Positions 1-4,844 are shown, counted from the first letter of the stretch. The stretch: 7,440 nt of DNA from an uncultured cyanobacterium (GCA_938029995.1 CALHGI010000538.1:1-7440); one strand, 5' to 3'. Numbers and translations: made by a program. Notes: generated by a model from the letters alone, not told the origin.

Positions 1-63
1 CATTAAGGCCCTCTGCTTGATGGTCCATTGTGCTCCTGGCCAGAGATAACCCTGAACGGACAT
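1..63 (-). CDS. Partial gene, first 21 codons only, product unknown
   Basis: Reading leftward from an ATG at 63-61, 21 codons run to the window edge without a stop, giving MSVQGYLWPGAQWTIKQRAL plus M. A purine-rich GGAGGAGG lies at 74-67, an almost ideal Shine-Dalgarno site, and this is the main support for a real start. A second in-frame ATG at 3-1 has a weaker AGAGGG in front of it; the upstream start is preferred because of its stronger site. A perfect dyad (86-100) lies just upstream of the ribosome site. The fragment is too short to assign a family or a role. Confidence 0.55.
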   Translation of the reverse strand, partial: MSVQGYLWPGAQWTIKQRALM

Positions 64-66
64 CGA

Positions 67-74
67 CCTCCTCC
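67..74 (-). promoter_or_regulatory. Strong ribosome binding site of the leftward edge gene
   Basis: The minus strand reads GGAGGAGG at 74-67 and then TCG before the ATG at 63. Counting from the first GGAGG, the spacing is 6 nt. Most other starts in this window have weak or no such site, so this one decides the start of the edge gene. Confidence 0.55.
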
Positions 75-85
75 ATATGGGTTTT

Positions 86-100
86 GCTAATGGCATTAGC
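86..100. promoter_or_regulatory. Perfect 15-bp dyad upstream of the edge gene (possible operator)
   Basis: GCTAATG (86-92), one central base, then CATTAGC (94-100): an exact inverted repeat with 7-bp arms. It ends 23 nt upstream of the ATG at 63, just before the ribosome site. That position suits a repressor site or a small leader hairpin. No regulator can be named, so the role is inference. Confidence 0.4.
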
Positions 101-461
101 CCGCGAAAATGAAAGAGTTTGGTCGGTAAGGGGGGAACCGATAGGGGCACGGGTTAAACAGAATTGTCTCTTGATCTAGATTTTGTCTTTTAAAAGAGAC
201 ATGACGACAACAAGGCCCATGGGATATGGGCTACCTATGCCTGTCCTAACCAGGCCCCTAAGCCTTAGAATCACTGACAGCCATGGCGTGCAAAGAGATC
301 GCAAAAAACCTATTAAAAACAGAGCTTAGGCAATTGCAGGCTACCTAAACCCATGGTTAGGAAATCGAATATCGCCGAGCGGTCTAACGGAGCTTTCAGC
401 GGATTGCGATCCGGCGGCTAATCTGTCGGGCCAATGGCCTGATGCATGAGACCGGCCCGAC
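101..461. other. Non-coding stretch with several dyads, no gene recognised
   Basis: I find no supported coding region or RNA gene in this roughly 360-base interval. It does hold structure. GTCTCTT (166-172) pairs with AAGAGAC (194-200) around a 21-nt loop. CTAAG (258-262) faces CTTAG (264-268). CGGAT (400-404) pairs with ATCCG (409-413) around a tetraloop. GTCGGGCC (425-432) pairs with GGCCCGAC (454-461). The nonamer GGCTACCTA occurs at 229-237 and 339-347, and the palindrome CCATGG occurs three times (217, 281, 351). Upstream signals for the edge gene probably lie here, but no promoter is convincing. Confidence 0.5.
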
Positions 462-494
462 AAAAAAGCGCCAGTTCCCTGGGGGAACTGGCGC
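462..494 (-). terminator. Rho-independent terminator of the leftward gene pair
   Basis: GCGCCAGTTCCC (468-479) and GGGAACTGGCGC (483-494) form a perfect 12-bp stem with a 3-nt loop. On the minus strand the stem is followed directly by six T (467-462). It starts about 40 nt after the stop codon at 534-536, so it fits as the terminator of the gene at 534-977. On the plus strand the stem is followed by A residues, so it is not bidirectional in the classical sense. Confidence 0.88.
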
Positions 495-533
495 AAAAGC
501 GTACCTAACAAACCTTAAATGGAGCCGAAAAAC

Positions 534-977
534 CTAGGCAACGTCAGCGGTGGAGTCAACCGTCACAACGGTGTGGACCTCGGTGGTATGGACCTCAGGT
601 TCTTCCTCAATCAGGGCAACCACATCCGTTTCCTCTGGCTCTGCTTGGCCAAACAATGTGGCCTTAATCGCATCCACAATAGCCTGGAGCTTCAGCTTAA
701 ACTGGGTGATGACGTCCTGTTCATCGGTCGCGGTTTCCTTAGCCGCCTGCTTGGCATTCACATAGGCTTCTTGGCCCCTTTCCTTAACCACCTGAACAGC
801 GTTACCCGCTAGATCTTTGGCCATGGGGCTGACGGTGCTAGCACCATCCTTCACTTCACCGACCGCCTCAGCAAAAGCAGCCTTGAGAATATCAGCAATC
901 TTTTGGGTGCGACGACCACCTTCTGCTTTGATGGACTCGAAGTTTTCGTTAACGGCTTGAGTGTTGGTGTAAGTCAT
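534..977 (-). CDS. Small helical protein with acidic C-terminal tail, function unknown
   Basis: This is a 147-residue protein starting with MTYTNTQ. Residues about 10-85 are rich in Ala, Lys, Glu and Gln and look amphipathic helical (stretches such as AEGGRRTQKIADILKAAF and VVKERGQEAYVNAKQAAKE). A second helical stretch (about 90-112) contains FKLKLQAIVDAIKATLFG. The C-terminal 35 residues are acidic and rich in Val, Thr and Glu. No signal peptide, membrane segment or catalytic motif is visible. The pattern is reminiscent of stress-associated or LEA/apolipoprotein-like helical proteins, but that is only a resemblance. It lies 73 nt downstream of the YkvA-like gene on the same strand and ends at a clear terminator, so the two probably share a transcript. 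The ribosome site is weak (AGG 11-13 nt before the ATG). Confidence 0.8.
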   Translation of the reverse strand: MTYTNTQAVNENFESIKAEGGRRTQKIADILKAAFAEAVGEVKDGASTVSPMAKDLAGNAVQVVKERGQEAYVNAKQAAKETATDEQDVITQFKLKLQAIVDAIKATLFGQAEPEETDVVALIEEEPEVHTTEVHTVVTVDSTADVA

Positions 978-1022
978 GATTTTTGTACCTGATTAAATGA
1001 ATTGAATGTTGAACAAAAGATG

Positions 1023-1040
1023 TAAGCAAAAACCTGCTTA
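1023..1040 (-). other. Small hairpin between the two leftward genes
   Basis: TAAGCA (1023-1028) pairs with TGCTTA (1035-1040) across a 6-nt loop, 10 nt downstream of the YkvA-like stop codon. On the minus strand it is followed by CATCTTTTG, too poor in U for a clear terminator. It may be a weak attenuator or a processing site between the two genes. Confidence 0.3.
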
Positions 1041-1050
1041 GAAGTTTGAA

Positions 1051-1392
1051 TTAGCTTACGGATACCGCCTGTACATCAACCACCTGCTCGGTTGCAGTGG
1101 CGGCATCAGCGGTTGTGTCGGCCGATTGGGAGGTCTCTTTATTCGCCTTTTTCTTAGAGGCATTGACCTGCTCAAATAAGAGTTGGGACACCTCGGTAAC
1201 CAGCAGGGTGGCAATGATGCCATCATCAAGCCAGCCGATTAGGGGAAAAACATCAGGCGAAATATCGAAGGGGCTCACGAGATATAGGAGGCTACCAAAA
1301 ACAACGATCCAACGATATTTAGAATTGCGGATAGCGTTGCGGTACCAGTTGCGTAGACCTTCGATAATGGGTTGCTGTGCAGATGTCTTCAT
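1051..1392 (-). CDS. YkvA family (DUF1232) small membrane-associated protein
   Basis: This is 113 residues from the ATG at 1392. Residues 26-63 carry the DUF1232 signature: KYRWIVVFGSLLYLVSPFD followed by ISPDVFPLIGWLDDG. That is the typical Y-x-x-SPxDxxPDxxPxxGxxDD pattern, lying in a hydrophobic region likely to sit in or on the membrane. The family has no established biochemical role. The last about 35 residues are a Lys/Ala/Thr-rich tail ending in VQAVSVS, low in complexity. An upstream in-frame ATG at 1434 would add 14 residues (MFAIMNLSDKRETP). The shorter start is preferred because AGAGAG lies 7-12 nt before it and the DUF1232 core is complete without the extension. It is probably first in a two-gene unit with the helical protein downstream, and diverges from the DUF3465 gene. 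Confidence 0.85.
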   Translation of the reverse strand: MKTSAQQPIIEGLRNWYRNAIRNSKYRWIVVFGSLLYLVSPFDISPDVFPLIGWLDDGIIATLLVTEVSQLLFEQVNASKKKANKETSQSADTTADAATATEQVVDVQAVSVS

Positions 1393-1493
1393 GGGTGTCT
1401 CTCTTTTGTCCGACAAATTCATAATCGCAAACAAAGAGAATTGATGCAGGTGGTGAATGCCCCCATGGGATGGGGTAAAATTACACCGACATT

Positions 1494-1505
1494 ACCGTAT
1501 ACGGT
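1494..1505. promoter_or_regulatory. 12-bp perfect palindrome before the DUF3465 gene
   Basis: ACCGTATACGGT is an exact even palindrome ending 11 nt before the ATG at 1517. A possible -10 hexamer TAAAAT is at 1476-1481, which would place the palindrome in the early transcribed region, where a dimeric regulator could block transcription or initiation. No matching -35 is evident. The operator role is inference. Confidence 0.35.
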
Positions 1506-1516
1506 TTTCCACTACC

Positions 1517-2023
1517 ATGGTTAAAAGTACTGCCCTGAAAGTGTTTCAAAGGTTTTTAGTGACACTCCTTATCGCTGTTTTTATCCTGCTTGTGCCAGTG
1601 GTAAAAGTGTCTTTGTTGTTTCCTTGGTCCATGCCCATGGCGGATGCTGCGCCGAAAAACCAGGCTCGACGAGCTGACGTAAAAGATGATGATGTGTTGA
1701 TGCAGGCCTATCGCAACGGGCAGTCTGACCTGATTGTGGAGGGGGCGGGTATTGTCGAAAAGCTACTGCCGGACGATTTGGAAGGGTCTCGCCACCAGAA
1801 GTTTATCTTGCGCCTAGCCTCAGGGCAGTCGCTACTGGTGAGTCACAATATTGATAGTGATGTATCCCATCGGATTGATGCGCTACGGGAAGGCGATGAG
1901 ATTCGTTTTCGTGGGGAATATGAATGGAATGAGCGCGGGGGCATTCTGCACTGGACCCATGATGATCCTAGGGACTGGCATGAGGATGGCTGGCTAGAGC
2001 ACAATGGCATTCGCTATGACTAG
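1517..2023 (+). CDS. DUF3465 family protein, exported or membrane-anchored
   Basis: This is 168 residues from the ATG at 1517. Residues 11-35 form a hydrophobic segment after basic residues (K3, K8, R12), which suggests a signal anchor or signal peptide. The domain follows at about 55-168 with two conserved blocks that I recognise as DUF3465: LPDDLEGSRHQKFILRLASG (84-103), and GEYEWNERGG then ILHWTHDDP (133-151), closing with DGWLEHNGIRYD. The compact beta-rich pattern with HWTH resembles OB-type folds, but no function is established. An in-frame ATG at 1457 would add 20 residues (MPPWDGVKLHRHYRIRFSTT). It is less likely because the extension is not hydrophobic and would be translated through a possible -10 (1476-1481) and the palindrome at 1494. 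Neither start has a convincing ribosome site. Confidence 0.85.
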   Translation: MVKSTALKVFQRFLVTLLIAVFILLVPVVKVSLLFPWSMPMADAAPKNQARRADVKDDDVLMQAYRNGQSDLIVEGAGIVEKLLPDDLEGSRHQKFILRLASGQSLLVSHNIDSDVSHRIDALREGDEIRFRGEYEWNERGGILHWTHDDPRDWHEDGWLEHNGIRYD

Positions 2024-2050
2024 GGCCAATCTGGATCGTTTGAGATCGCA

Positions 2051-2092
2051 CTCTTTCCCTGGCCAAGGCCCATATCGTCCCCAGGGAGAGGG
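2051..2092 (+). terminator. Long stem-loop after the DUF3465 gene (probable terminator or processing site)
   Basis: CTCTTTCCCTGG (2051-2062) pairs with CCAGGGAGAGGG (2081-2092) along 12 bp, including two G-U pairs, around an 18-nt loop. It starts 27 nt after the stop codon at 2023. There is no U-tract behind it, so it is either a U-independent terminator or a transcript-stabilising hairpin before the pentapeptide gene. Confidence 0.5.
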
Positions 2093-2135
2093 TGGAATCC
2101 AAGGGAATTAACTCATTAGAACTTGGGAGAACGCC

Positions 2136-2462
2136 ATGAAGCTGATGCGAGTTTTGTTGACTACCGTCATTTTATTAGTGCTGCTCCAGGCTGAAACACC
2201 GTTGAGGGTAATGGTCCTGCGGATAACCAAAAACTGTCCTAACTGTCGATTAAAAGGGGTCCATATTCAAAATGCCGATTTGACAGGGGCCGATTTGAGT
2301 AATGCGGATCTCAGATGGGCGCAGTTGGATTCTGTCAATCTCAACCATGCCAACCTGGAAGGCGCCAATTTACGCCACGCCCGCCTTTACAATGTGACCA
2401 CTAAAAACACCAATTTCTGCGGAGCCATCCTGATGGATGCGGTAAAGGGCTACTGCGATTAA
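2136..2462 (+). CDS. Short pentapeptide-repeat protein with N-terminal export or anchor segment
   Basis: This is 108 residues. Residues 5-18 are hydrophobic after MKLMR, suggesting a signal or membrane anchor. A CPNC motif (34-37) leads straight into pentapeptide repeats from about 37 to 83 (RLKGV, ADLTG, ADLSN, ADLRW, AQLDS, VNLNH, ANLEG, ANLRH), the A(D/N)LXX pattern of a right-handed beta-helix. That gives about two to two and a half coils, so this is a small member. Two more cysteines, C95 and C107, cap the C-terminus. Four cysteines in an exported protein could form disulfides. The function is unknown, as for most short cyanobacterial members. GGGAGA at 2125-2130, 5 nt before the ATG, supports the start. 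The stop codon lies inside the target duplication of the mobile element that follows immediately. Confidence 0.88.
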   Translation: MKLMRVLLTTVILLVLLQAETPLRVMVLRITKNCPNCRLKGVHIQNADLTGADLSNADLRWAQLDSVNLNHANLEGANLRHARLYNVTTKNTNFCGAILMDAVKGYCD

Positions 2463-2463
2463 A
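2456..2463. repeat. 8-bp target-site duplication, left copy (element A)
   Basis: CGATTAAA at 2456-2463 is repeated exactly at 2555-2562, on either side of the 91-bp inverted-repeat element. It contains the last codon (GAT) and stop codon (TAA) of the pentapeptide gene. The duplication therefore left that reading frame intact. Confidence 0.75.
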
Positions 2464-2554
2464 GCCGTTGCTGATTTAGGGGATAAACCGATCGATCAGA
2501 CGCACTCTAGAACGGCATGGTTCAGTCGAAATCATACCGAGGATCAGCAACGCC
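2464..2554 (-). mobile_element. MITE copy A, 91 bp, non-autonomous
   Basis: This is a 91-bp element without coding capacity. The exact arms CGTTGCTGAT (2466-2475) and ATCAGCAACG (2543-2552) belong to imperfect terminal inverted repeats of about 25 bp. It is flanked by the exact 8-bp duplication CGATTAAA. Reverse-complemented, it aligns without gaps to element B at 4596-4686, with about 61 of 91 positions identical by eye. The outer about 20 bp are nearly identical and the centre has diverged. It lies between convergent genes (pentapeptide and dipeptidase), where its hairpin could also help to end transcripts. The parent transposase is not in the window, and I cannot assign the IS family with confidence. 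Confidence 0.8.
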
Positions 2555-2562
2555 CGATTAAA
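2555..2562. repeat. 8-bp target-site duplication, right copy (element A)
   Basis: CGATTAAA, an exact match to 2456-2463. An intact duplication suggests a fairly recent insertion compared with copy B, whose flanks have drifted. Confidence 0.75.
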
Positions 2563-2584
2563 CCATTGGCCGTTGCGGCTGCGC

Positions 2585-3982
2585 CTATGATTCTGTCTGC
2601 TCAGCGATTGCAATCACCTGATCAAACACCCGCATCAGATTTCCCCCCCAGATCTTACGAATATCATCGGGAGTATAGCCCCGAGCCAACAGCTCTTGGG
2701 TAATGTTCGGCATCTGGGATACATCCTCAATCCCCATTAAACCGCCACCGCCATCAAAATCAGACCCAATGCCCACATGGTCAATGCCCATCACCGCCAC
2801 CATGTGATCCAGATGATCTATCGCATCCGCTAGGGTCGGTTTCACCTTAGGATATTCAGCCTCGATGGCCCGATACTGAGACAACAACTCCATGACCTCA
2901 GCCTCGCTCAGGTCCCCCCGCAGCCACGCCGCCTGCTCCTCTGACAATGCGGCCAAAGCCGCCTCTCGCTCAGGGGTCTGGTCAACTTGTTTAATATAAT
3001 CTCCCAATAAACAGAGCTGCACCACCCCTCCATTCTCCTTAATCGCCCGCAGCATATTGTCATCCATATTGCGCGGACTATCCCGCAGGGCACGGGCACT
3101 GGAATGGGACGCAATAATTGGCGCTTTGGTTAAACGGATAACGTCCCAAAACGTATCATCATGGACATGGGAAATATCCACCATCATCCCCAGTCGGTTC
3201 ATCTCCTGCACCACCGCTGCACCCAATGGGCTGAGCCCTTGCCAGTCTTGATGATCATCCGTAGATGAATCGCCCAGCTGATTATTTTTGGAGTGGGTCA
3301 ACGTCAGGTAGCGAATGCCCCGACGGTAGAAAGCTTGCACCGCCCCAATATCCGTCCCCAAGGGATAGCCATTTTCCATGCCAAGAAAAATCGCCCGTTT
3401 TCCCTCCTGCTCTAGGCGATAGGCATCGGCTGGGGTGAGGGCAATCCCCACTCGGTTGTCAGCCTCAGCCGCCAGCTGTTCGGTCCAATCAATCATCTGA
3501 TGGGCCAGGGCGGCCGCTTGGCCATAGCCCTCGTCCGTCAGCCCTCGCTGGGGCGTAAAAATGGAAATAAACGCCCCGTCTAGGCCCCCCGCCTCCATGC
3601 GCACTAAATCCCACTGGCCACTGCCGGGGGCTCCCGTAGCGTGCCCCACCGCCGGATCAAACCCTGGATTAACAGACTGGCGAATGGGCCAATCAATGTG
3701 GCTATCGATGGTCAACACAGCCCGGTGGATAATCTCGGCGCGCTCGTTCGCCCAGGCCGGAGAAGGTGTTGTCTGGGCAAGGGTTTCGCCTGCGGGCCAT
3801 GCCGCAGACACTGGCCCCGCAGGCGCTGGCCCCACAGGCGCTGGCCCCGCAGGCGCTGGTCTTGCAGGCGCTGGCTCCGCAGGCGTTTGCGCCGCCATAG
3901 CTGGCCCCGTTGAGCCTCTCCCCACTGCGGCCATTAACATCAAAAGAACGACAAGAACTCGCTTGGGAACAAGGAGAAGCAT
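2585..3982 (-). CDS. Secreted membrane-dipeptidase family zinc peptidase (M19)
   Basis: This is 465 residues. It opens with a signal peptide (K7 R8, hydrophobic 9-20, likely cleavage after AMA-A near 31). A Pro/Ala/Gly-rich linker (about 34-65) encoded by 15-bp repeats follows, then a full M19 domain. The binuclear zinc ligands known from renal dipeptidase are all recognisable: H95 and D97 in DSHIDWP, the bridging E203 in GMENG, H272 in DISH, H293 in ASHSSAR and D408 in GSDFDG. GGNLMRVF (446-453) is the usual C-terminal block. The family hydrolyses L-L and L-D dipeptides, and a role in cell-wall peptide or dipeptide recycling in the periplasm is plausible. Two unmistakable family hallmarks, HxD and GSDFDGG, make the family call firm; the substrate is not known. 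No ribosome site precedes the ATG at 3982. That start is kept because it gives a complete signal peptide. Confidence 0.93.
   Translation of the reverse strand: MLLLVPKRVLVVLLMLMAAVGRGSTGPAMAAQTPAEPAPARPAPAGPAPVGPAPAGPVSAAWPAGETLAQTTPSPAWANERAEIIHRAVLTIDSHIDWPIRQSVNPGFDPAVGHATGAPGSGQWDLVRMEAGGLDGAFISIFTPQRGLTDEGYGQAAALAHQMIDWTEQLAAEADNRVGIALTPADAYRLEQEGKRAIFLGMENGYPLGTDIGAVQAFYRRGIRYLTLTHSKNNQLGDSSTDDHQDWQGLSPLGAAVVQEMNRLGMMVDISHVHDDTFWDVIRLTKAPIIASHSSARALRDSPRNMDDNMLRAIKENGGVVQLCLLGDYIKQVDQTPEREAALAALSEEQAAWLRGDLSEAEVMELLSQYRAIEAEYPKVKPTLADAIDHLDHMVAVMGIDHVGIGSDFDGGGGLMGIEDVSQMPNITQELLARGYTPDDIRKIWGGNLMRVFDQVIAIAEQTES
3811..3885. repeat. Five tandem 15-bp repeats inside the dipeptidase linker
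   Basis: Five consecutive 15-bp units of the type CTGGCCCCGCAGGCG run at 3811, 3826, 3841, 3856 and 3871. Units 1 and 3 are identical and the others differ by one to four bases. On the minus strand they encode Pro/Ala/Gly pentapeptides (APAGP type) between the signal peptide and the catalytic domain. The unit length keeps the frame, so copy number can vary without harm. Confidence 0.9.
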
Positions 3983-4102
3983 AACAACGGTGGGTAAAGG
4001 GGCAAGCCACGGGGATGGTCCCAGGATATCGCACCCCTACCCCATGCCCAGTGGTCTGCCAAAACTACGACTGAGGATGGGGCAAGTGAAGGGGTAAACG
4101 AT

Positions 4103-4128
4103 ATGCAGAGTGGCCCTTGACTCTGCAT
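4103..4128 (-). terminator. 9-bp stem-loop behind the ABM-like gene
   Basis: ATGCAGAGT (4103-4111) and ACTCTGCAT (4120-4128) form a perfect 9-bp stem with an 8-nt loop. It lies about 35 nt downstream of the stop codon of the gene at 4164-4466 and about 120 nt upstream of the dipeptidase start. It has no U-tract on the minus strand (ATCGTTTACC follows), so termination is likely but not certain. It could also be a leader structure of the dipeptidase transcript. Confidence 0.45.
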
Positions 4129-4163
4129 CAGGACTCATCGCCATTTTTAGCGTTGACGCTGGG

Positions 4164-4466
4164 CTATGCCCCATGGAAGACAATGCGATCAGCATTTTCC
4201 GATTTAACGGAGGCCATGTCGTAGCACTTAAACCAGTCATGGGCTGGATCTATTTGCCCCATGGTTTTAGTGGCCCCCTCAGCACTCTCAGCATTCTCCC
4301 ATCGTACAAAGTCGACAAATGTTCCCTCGCCGAGGGAACAGATCTCCCAACTAACAAACCCTGGCTGCAGGCTCATCCACTCGGTATAAATAGATTGGGC
4401 GGCGGACCTTAGGAACTCTTCGGTGATACCTTCAGCCAGGCGATAGTAGATAACATCGGTACGCAT
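4164..4466 (-). CDS. Small dimeric alpha/beta-barrel (ABM-like) protein
   Basis: This is 100 residues from the ATG at 4466. The order of a strand (DVIYYRLAEG), a helix (EEFLRSAAQSIYTEWMSLQ), PGFVSWEICSLGEGTFVDFV as two strands, and a second helix (ENAESAEGATKTM) is the layout of the antibiotic-biosynthesis-monooxygenase or dimeric alpha/beta-barrel fold. PGF between helix and strand and the W before the ENAESA helix are common in such proteins. They bind small ligands or heme, or act as cofactor-free oxygenases. No catalytic residues can be assigned, so the activity is open. The ribosome site GGGAGAA (4482-4476) lies 9 nt before this ATG. An in-frame GTG at 4484 would overlap it and is rejected. 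The gene is transcribed toward the dipeptidase gene but separated from it by 181 nt and a hairpin. Confidence 0.75.
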   Translation of the reverse strand: MRTDVIYYRLAEGITEEFLRSAAQSIYTEWMSLQPGFVSWEICSLGEGTFVDFVRWENAESAEGATKTMGQIDPAHDWFKCYDMASVKSENADRIVFHGA

Positions 4467-4475
4467 AACAGTTCG

Positions 4476-4482
4476 TTCTCCC
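4476..4482 (-). promoter_or_regulatory. Ribosome binding site that fixes the ABM-like start
   Basis: GGGAGAA on the minus strand, 9 nt before the ATG at 4466. The longer reading from GTG at 4484 would use these same bases as codons, so the site argues for the shorter protein. Confidence 0.6.
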
Positions 4483-4510
4483 ACAATAGTTTTTTAGCCG
4501 GTTATATCGT

Positions 4511-4560
4511 CCATAGTTCATCCCATAGCTCTCAGCGATCATCTATGCTGTGAACTATGG
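4511..4560. promoter_or_regulatory. 50-nt nested dyad between divergent genes (operator or leader hairpin)
   Basis: CCATAGTTCA (4511-4520) pairs exactly with TGAACTATGG (4551-4560). Inside, CATAG (4524-4528) pairs with CTATG (4543-4547) across symmetric 3-nt internal loops, with a 14-nt terminal loop. It lies between the leftward ABM-like gene and the rightward TPR lipoprotein gene. A possible minus-strand -10, TATAAC, at 4507-4502 (read on the minus strand) would put the dyad over the promoter. A possible plus-strand -10, TATTAT, is at 4572-4577. Control of both genes is inference. Confidence 0.45.
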
Positions 4561-4587
4561 GGGCAAACCTATATTATCCGACCGTAA

Positions 4588-4595
4588 ATTTCGGG
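4588..4595. repeat. Degenerate 8-bp target-site duplication, left (element B)
   Basis: ATTTCGGG matches the right flank ACTGCGGG (4687-4694) at 6 of 8 positions. The same duplication length as at element A supports one insertion mechanism. Confidence 0.5.
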
Positions 4596-4686
4596 GGCGT
4601 TGCTGATCCTTGGGATGATTTTACTAGTCTCAATCCGGCTATTAGCCAGGTTTACAGATCGATTCATCCTCCAAATCAGCAACGGC
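4596..4686 (+). mobile_element. MITE copy B, 91 bp, in the leader of the TPR lipoprotein gene
   Basis: This copy has exactly the length of copy A, in opposite orientation. The left end reads GGCGTTGCTGATCCTTGG and the inverted right end GCCGTTGCTGATTTGGAGG; the two agree at about 18 of the outer 25 positions. CGTTGCTGAT (4598-4607) and ATCAGCAACG (4675-4684) enclose a 67-nt interior, the same spacing as in copy A. Element plus duplication is 99 bp, a multiple of three, so frames across the site were not shifted. It lies between a possible promoter (-10 near 4572-4577) and the lipoprotein start at 4845, so it lengthens the leader by 99 nt. Confidence 0.78.
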
Positions 4687-4694
4687 ACTGCGGG
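4687..4694. repeat. Degenerate 8-bp target-site duplication, right (element B)
   Basis: ACTGCGGG, differing from 4588-4595 at two positions. The drift suggests that this insertion is older than copy A, or that the flank was mutated. Confidence 0.5.
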
Positions 4695-4831
4695 CTATGG
4701 ATATACATGGTTAAAACAAAGGTTAAGACAAACGTTAGGCCAACGTCCATGGCTAGGTTCCAGCGGCAAATTAGGCAGCCAATTGGAAAGATGGCAGTCT
4801 TTTACACCACGGTCAAGGTTCGGACAATCAC

Positions 4832-4836
4832 AGGAG
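4832..4836 (+). promoter_or_regulatory. Ribosome binding site that fixes the TPR lipoprotein start
   Basis: AGGAG at 4832-4836 lies 8 nt before the GTG at 4845. From this start the protein begins directly with a short basic region, a hydrophobic core and a lipobox, which none of the upstream ATG candidates (4557, 4707, 4749, 4791) does. Confidence 0.75.
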
Positions 4837-4844
4837 CGAAAACA

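Noticed and set aside
371..440. tRNA-like stretch (GCCGAGCGGTCTAACGG resembles a tRNA D-arm)
   Set aside because: No acceptor stem, anticodon arm or TTCGA-type T-loop can be assembled around it.
3811..3885. CRISPR-like array
   Set aside because: The 15-bp units are directly adjacent with no spacers, and lie inside a protein-coding linker.
3641..4034. Long open frames on both strands rich in RRRW or ACGAS repeats
   Set aside because: They are other-frame readings of the 15-bp tandem repeats in the dipeptidase linker. They have no initiation signals and the dipeptidase frame explains the DNA.
4149..4160. AGCGT/ACGCT mini-hairpin with T-tract as terminator
   Set aside because: The T-run precedes the stem on the plus strand and becomes an A-run on the minus strand. 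The 5-bp stem has a 2-nt loop, too tight to be stable.
4557..4844. Upstream extension of the TPR lipoprotein by 96 residues
   Set aside because: It would bury a perfect lipoprotein signal peptide, reads through an MITE, and lacks a ribosome site, whereas GTG 4845 has AGGAG at 8 nt.
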